Of a DNA stretch of 64,000 nucleotides, positions 60,309 through 64,000 are shown piece by piece. The stretch covers positions 1,364,001-1,428,000 of the forward strand of contig NZ_BCVC01000001.1 of assembly GCF_001591545.1 (NCBI RefSeq), read 5' to 3'. A program made the position numbers and the translations under genes. The first letter of the stretch is position 1. Every line of letters starts with the position of its first letter. Source of the stretch: Lederbergia lenta NBRC 16444 (GTDB taxonomy: Bacteria; Bacillota; Bacilli; Bacillales; Bacillaceae_C). A model generated the notes under the pieces. The model had not been told where the DNA came from. It saw nothing but the letters and a program-made list of their open reading frames with translations, and did not search any database.

Positions 60309-61091
60309 TTGAGTCTCTATTTTAAATATCTCCAAATTTTATTTAAATCTCAAATGCAGTATAGAACATCATTTTTACTTCTATCATTTGGTCAGTTTTT
60401 CATCCCGCTTTCCGTTTTCGCTGGATTATATTTCTTATTTGAGCGTTTTGGACAGATTAAAGGGTGGAGTTTTTTCGAGGTTGCACTTTGCTTTGCCGTC
60501 ATTCATATGGCTTTTTCGATTAGTGAGTGCTTTGCTCGTGGGTTCGATGCCTTCTCCAGTCTTGTTAGAGATGGGAATTTTGACCGCCTGCTTGTGCGTC
60601 CAAGGAATACGATTATTCAAGTAATGGGTTCACAATTTGAGTTTACAAGGTTTGGCAGACTAATTCAAAGTATCATTGTTTTAATTTGGGCATTAAGTAA
60701 TTTGCCAATTGAATGGGGTATCATTAAAGCTAGTATTCTCATACTGATGATTATTAGTGGAGTATTTATATTTACTGGGATTTTCATCCTTGCTGCGACG
60801 ATGTGCTTTTGGACGATCCAAGGCCTTGAAGTAGTAAATATATTTACAGATGGTGGAAGGGAGATGGCACAATACCCTTTAAATATTTATCATAAATGGG
60901 TAGCAAAGTTTTTTACATTTATCATACCCTTTGGCACTGTTAATTACCTACCGTTAATGTATTTATTAGATAAAAACGAGGGGAATTCCATTGTATATAT
61001 GATGGCACCCATAGCTGGGATTATATTTATTCTTCCTTGTTTACTAGTTTGGAGATTTGGTGTGAAACACTATCGGTCAACAGGGTCATAA
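60309..61091 (+). CDS. ABC-2 family permease (DUF990-like)
   Basis: A 260-residue membrane protein, the partner subunit. YFKYLQILFKSQMQYRTSFLLLSFGQFFIPLSVFAGLYFLF and LVRDGNFDRLLVRPRNTIIQVMGSQFEF match the second permease type of these three-gene exporters. GTG 60300 overlaps the CAGGGAGGG site. TTG 60309, nine bases further on, is the more credible start. A strong terminator follows the gene. Confidence 0.84.
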   Translation: MSLYFKYLQILFKSQMQYRTSFLLLSFGQFFIPLSVFAGLYFLFERFGQIKGWSFFEVALCFAVIHMAFSISECFARGFDAFSSLVRDGNFDRLLVRPRNTIIQVMGSQFEFTRFGRLIQSIIVLIWALSNLPIEWGIIKASILILMIISGVFIFTGIFILAATMCFWTIQGLEVVNIFTDGGREMAQYPLNIYHKWVAKFFTFIIPFGTVNYLPLMYLLDKNEGNSIVYMMAPIAGIIFILPCLLVWRFGVKHYRSTGS

Positions 61092-61135
61092 ATTAGCTTT
61101 GACGTATTGATTAACCTAATTGCTATATAAACATA

Positions 61136-61167
61136 AAAAAGTAATCCATTTAAGTGGATTACTTTTT
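61136..61167. terminator. Bidirectional terminator after the exporter operon
   Basis: AAAAAGTAATCCA (61136-61148) pairs with TGGATTACTTTTT (61155-61167). The A and T runs make it suitable in both directions. Confidence 0.85.
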
Positions 61168-61288
61168 GAGTACCGAACCTCGGAACTGTATTGTTTCTAT
61201 TGGGAGACAATCATAATCATACTATGAGTAGACCTTTAAAAACTCATTTTTCCGATGATTTGATCGCTTTTCTATGTTTTTAATGTTT

Positions 61289-61399
61289 ACCGGTCACTGA
61301 AGGAATACCGGCCGTTGCGAGCAACTTACTAGCCGTCAATCAACATTTACTGGCTATGAAAAATTGTTTACAAGCCGTTGTCGATTAATACTGGCCATC
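61289..61399. repeat. Six degenerate 20-21-bp tandem repeats
   Basis: Units begin at 61289, 61307, 61328, 61349, 61370 and 61390 (spacing 18, 21, 21, 21, 20). Each starts with a core like ACTGGCCGTT (ACCGGTCACT, ACCGGCCGTT, ACTAGCCGTC, ACTGGCTATG, ACAAGCCGTT, ACTGGCCATC). A variable A/T-rich tail ending in TT or AA follows. It fills most of the gap (61092-61452) between the exporter terminator and the DUF4349 gene. Confidence 0.65.
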
Positions 61400-61452
61400 A
61401 CTGTTCGTTAGTAGCTTTCTTGTAATATCATGATGATTAACCTAGGCTTTAA

Positions 61453-62352
61453 TCATGTTATATCTTGATTCTTTTTCTTCCTTTTCACTTTAAAATAAAT
61501 CACTGCTCCAATAATAAGCAATAACAAAATAACTGGTATGTTTCCAATTATTAATACGGTCAATCCTGAAATAGCAGATAGAATAAAGTTCGTACTAGTA
61601 ACAAGTTGCTTTTTAGTTTTTTCCCAAGTATTTAAGTTTTTATTGTCTATCCCAGGAACAACCACGCGACTTTCCTGCATTGATATGTTAATTGTGGAAT
61701 AAGAAGTTTGGTTTTCTAGATACTTGATCTGTCCAACAAGCACTTCCATTTCTTCCTGTACTTTAGATAGGTCATCGGAAATTTTTAATAAATCTTCCGT
61801 TTTTTCTGCCTTTTCCATGAAATTAAGTAATCTTTCTTCTACAACCCGTTTCGACTTTAATCTAGACTCGAGATCAACATATTGCTCAGTGACATCCAGT
61901 CCAGTCACATTCCTCTCTAAAACTTTAGTTGCTTCGCCTTCCGCGTCTTTTAAAAAAGGCTGAAAATGTTTTTCTGGAATTCGCACTGTGATCATACCAT
62001 TCATAGCATCCTCATTTTCCCGATATACATTTGACTCCACGATGTATCCACCATAATCATTCACCTTTTTTTCAAACGAATGCAAGGATTGCTCAATATT
62101 TTCTACATTTAGATGCAACTGTGCTTGATGAATAATCTTTCTGTCAGATGTGACTACATCCAGTTTTTTATCGACGGCATTTTCTGTGTCAGAAACCATT
62201 TCTTCTACATCCATTTCCGTTTGTATAGCCACTTCACCAGAACTTTGAGAATACTCATCCATTTTAGCATTTTCACTCGAATTCTTTGTACTACATGCTG
62301 ACAATAGAACGAAAAAGCATAAAACTAATAAAAGCTTATTTCCCTTTCCCAT
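61453..62352 (-). CDS. DUF4349 domain lipoprotein
   Basis: A 299-residue lipoprotein with lipobox LLSAC (cysteine 20). Residues about 70-240 are the DUF4349 domain: RKIIHQAQLHLNVENIEQSLHSFEKKVNDYGGYIVESNVYRE, VTVRIPEKHFQPFL, then a coiled-coil-forming stretch around EKTEDLLKISDDLSKVQEEMEVLVGQIKYLENQTSYSTINI. A membrane segment near 258-285 and a basic tail (KVKRKKKNQ) follow. It is therefore anchored by lipid and helix. The function is unknown; relatives are surface proteins. It is transcribed opposite to the surrounding genes. Confidence 0.83.
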   Translation of the reverse strand: MGKGNKLLLVLCFFVLLSACSTKNSSENAKMDEYSQSSGEVAIQTEMDVEEMVSDTENAVDKKLDVVTSDRKIIHQAQLHLNVENIEQSLHSFEKKVNDYGGYIVESNVYRENEDAMNGMITVRIPEKHFQPFLKDAEGEATKVLERNVTGLDVTEQYVDLESRLKSKRVVEERLLNFMEKAEKTEDLLKISDDLSKVQEEMEVLVGQIKYLENQTSYSTINISMQESRVVVPGIDNKNLNTWEKTKKQLVTSTNFILSAISGLTVLIIGNIPVILLLLIIGAVIYFKVKRKKKNQDIT

Positions 62353-62899
62353 CAGAACGCCCCCTATCTGTTAAATATGTAGACGTATCCCATTTAAAAA
62401 GGTTACATAGGATTAAAATATATATTTCAATTATTAGTTATTTAAACTCAATTTTATTAAAAGAAGGGGAGAGTTAACGAGAAAAGCCCGCTATTGACAT
62501 TAGCGCAAACCAAAGTGCTAATTAGAATAATAGGCGTTATACGCTTGCTAATTTGATAAAAAAATGTTACATTTGGACTACAAATTTTTGAACGGAGGAT
62601 TTTATTAAAATGGTATGTATCAAATTCTGGTTTAATTTAACTTTGCTTGGCTAATTGAATAGCTTTGAAAGTCTCTACTTGTGTGTGGAGTTAACGGAAT
62701 TGGTCTGCCTTTTTAAGAGAAATCCAAATAATAAAAGGGAGAGAGACTACTCTCTTATTAAAATATCATTGACAGAGTTGCTCGTGTGAATGTATTTCAA
62801 TATTTTTCCTATTATATGCATACTCCTTTTCGTCTACTTTTTAACACAAGCTAGAAATTGTGATTAAAAAATGATTTAGACAGAAGGGGTTTTTTGTAT
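62353..62899 (+). promoter_or_regulatory. Long leader region of the DHA2 exporter gene
   Basis: TTGACA (62495-62500) and GCTAAT (62518-62523) are 17 bases apart. They are overlapped by an inverted repeat ATTAGC (62500-62505) / GCTAAT (62518-62523), so this may be a repressor-controlled promoter. A second TTGACA stands at 62769-62774 with a poor -10. Between them lie a 14-codon leader-like ORF (62610-62654) and a small AGAGAG/CTCTCT hairpin (62740-62755). Confidence 0.45.
62610..62654 (+). CDS. Possible 14-residue leader peptide
   Basis: CGGAGG at 62593-62598 precedes ATG 62610, which opens the peptide MVCIKFWFNLTLLG and a TAA. Short peptides ahead of drug-resistance genes can control them by ribosome stalling. 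Spacing to the ATG is a little long (11 bases). This is a candidate only. Confidence 0.3.
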   Translation: MVCIKFWFNLTLLG

Positions 62900-64000
62900 A
62901 TGAAAGATAATATTAACGAACCAAAGAAATATGAATATTTGGCCGATAATCCTGACTTTAAGGTTTTACCAATTATGCTTTCACTCATTATTGGTGCTTT
63001 TTTTGCGATATTAAATGAAACGCTATTGAATATTGCCCTTATTACACTAATGGATGAATTTTCAATATCTTTAACAACTGTGCAATGGATGGCAACAGGA
63101 TTTATGCTTGTGATGGGAGTAGTTATTCCCATATCTGCTTTGTTATTGCAATGGTTTACTACCCGCCAATTATTTTTAAGCACTATGATCGTTTTCACTA
63201 TTGGGACGATAATAAGTGCTATTGCACCTAATTTCCCTATATTATTAGTAGGGCGTTTAACACAGGCTGTTGGAACAGGTTTATTAATGCCAATTATATT
63301 TAATGTGTTTCTATTGATTTTTCCGCCGCATAAGCGTGGGAAAATTATGGGATTAATAGGTCTTGTAATCATGTTCGCACCTGCTATTGGACCAACGCTT
63401 TCTGGGATTATTGTTGAATATTTAGGATGGCGCTATTTATTTATTACAGTTATTCCTTTTGCTTTATTTTCTATTGCATTTGCTTACAAATATTTAATTA
63501 ATGTTTCAGAAGTCACAAAGCCAAAGATTGACATATTATCAATTACATTCTCTACTATTGGTTTTGGCTCGATTGTATACGGCTTTAGTGCCGTAGGGGA
63601 AAGTGCAGATGGATTTCTTAGTCCCAATGTTGCTATTGCGATAATCGTTGGAGTTATAGGGATTGTTTTATTTTCATTTAGACAACTAAAACTAGATGAA
63701 CCAATAATGGATTTAAGGGTTTTTAAATATCCCATGTTTACTCATGCGGTTTTAATGTTCTTAATTATTATCATGACAATGTTTGCTTCGGAAATTATTT
63801 TACCGATATATATGCAAGGGCCATTAGCTTTAACTGCTGCAACTGCCGGTCTCATTCTATTGCCGGGAAGTATTTTAAATGGAATTATGTCACCATTTAT
63901 GGGCCATCTTTTTGATAAATTCGGTCCAAGATTATTAATGATTCCAGCAACAATTGTATTAAGTGGGACGATGTTCATGATGAGTAGACTAACTGCTGAT
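62900..64000 (+). CDS. MFS transporter, DHA2 (EmrB/QacA) drug exporter family, cut by the window end
   Basis: The frame is open from ATG 62900, ten bases after AGAAGGGG, to the window edge (367 codons seen; the family usually has about 470-500). LSLIIGAFFAILNETLLNIALITLMDEFSISLTTVQWMATGFMLVMG is the first signature of 14-TM exporters. GRLTQAVGTGLLMPI and PAIGPTLSGIIVEYLGWRYLFI (motif C, antiporter type) are intact. The third part PAIYM/LPIYMQGPLALTAATAGLILLPGS is also typical, seen here as LPIYMQGPLALTAATAG. It would export drugs by proton antiport, as LmrB does. Several minus-strand frames over it are shadows. Confidence 0.87.
   Translation, partial: MKDNINEPKKYEYLADNPDFKVLPIMLSLIIGAFFAILNETLLNIALITLMDEFSISLTTVQWMATGFMLVMGVVIPISALLLQWFTTRQLFLSTMIVFTIGTIISAIAPNFPILLVGRLTQAVGTGLLMPIIFNVFLLIFPPHKRGKIMGLIGLVIMFAPAIGPTLSGIIVEYLGWRYLFITVIPFALFSIAFAYKYLINVSEVTKPKIDILSITFSTIGFGSIVYGFSAVGESADGFLSPNVAIAIIVGVIGIVLFSFRQLKLDEPIMDLRVFKYPMFTHAVLMFLIIIMTMFASEIILPIYMQGPLALTAATAGLILLPGSILNGIMSPFMGHLFDKFGPRLLMIPATIVLSGTMFMMSRLTAD

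Noticed and set aside
61289-61399. CRISPR array
   Set aside because: The units are only 20-21 bp including the tail, the cores differ from one another, and there are no separate spacers or cas genes.
62851-63978. Long minus-strand open frames over the exporter gene
   Set aside because: They are antisense shadows of a clear DHA2 transporter on the plus strand. Their products are low in complexity and have no ribosome sites.

Overview
The window is AT-rich DNA with strong AGGAGG-type ribosome sites, many TTG and GTG starts, sigma-A promoters, a lysine riboswitch leader, an Amj-type lipid II flippase, YesL/YesN-like genes and Bacillus-style lipoproteins. All of this points to the chromosome of a low-GC Gram-positive bacterium of the Bacillaceae. 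No rRNA, tRNA, insertion sequence or CRISPR array was seen.

Layout. (1) About 0-16 kb is an accessory 'small enzyme' region: SAM methyltransferases, GNAT acetyltransferases, Nudix hydrolases, HIT proteins, a histidine phosphatase, an S51 peptidase and an ASCH protein, mostly as single genes with their own ribosome sites. It also holds a lysine permease under a lysine riboswitch, a Clp-N/GNAT fusion and a decayed nucleoside hydrolase. (2) About 16.4-24.6 kb is a mannoside-catabolism module: a GntR/UTRA regulator diverges from an operon of class I mannose-6-phosphate isomerase, ROK sugar kinase and two different GH38-like alpha-mannosidases. It has no transporter. It is bracketed by two diverged direct copies of a ~460-bp segment. 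Each copy keeps one intact gene end and one ruined gene end, which suggests the module integrated by a single crossover between a histidine phosphatase gene and a DsbA-like gene. (3) About 25-41 kb is a second small-enzyme region with many broken genes (DUF6886, metallophosphoesterase, Nudix, GNAT, aminoglycoside phosphotransferase), plus Amj, an M23 membrane peptidase, nucleotidyltransferases and an HD hydrolase.

(4) At 41.2-41.6 kb lies a compact type I toxin-antitoxin module: a 27-residue holin-like toxin whose ribosome site is locked in a hairpin, and a convergent antisense RNA with its own promoter and terminator. About 0.6 kb further on there is a cloverleaf-like structured element of unknown kind. 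These two are the least ordinary parts of the window. (5) About 42.6-56.9 kb is a pectin/sugar catabolic region: a 2-hydroxyacid dehydrogenase, a LacI-headed operon (two Gfo/Idh/MocA oxidoreductases around a ThuA-like protein), a membrane-bound AraC-type sensor-regulator, YesL, oligogalacturonide lyase (PL22), an LplABC-like importer lacking its own ATPase, and a rhamnogalacturonan acetylesterase. (6) About 57-64 kb carries a CoA-disulfide-reductase-like flavoprotein, a three-gene ABC-2 exporter, an array of degenerate 20-21-bp repeats, a DUF4349 lipoprotein and the start of a DHA2-family drug exporter that runs off the window.

How parts work together. The mannosidase module would cut imported mannosides and feed mannose 6-phosphate to fructose 6-phosphate. 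The pectin genes would import oligogalacturonides or rhamnogalacturonan fragments, deacetylate them and split them in the cytoplasm. The small-enzyme regions look like a drawer of nucleotide-sanitising and small-molecule-modifying enzymes under rapid turnover, as shown by at least seven broken genes or clear remnants.
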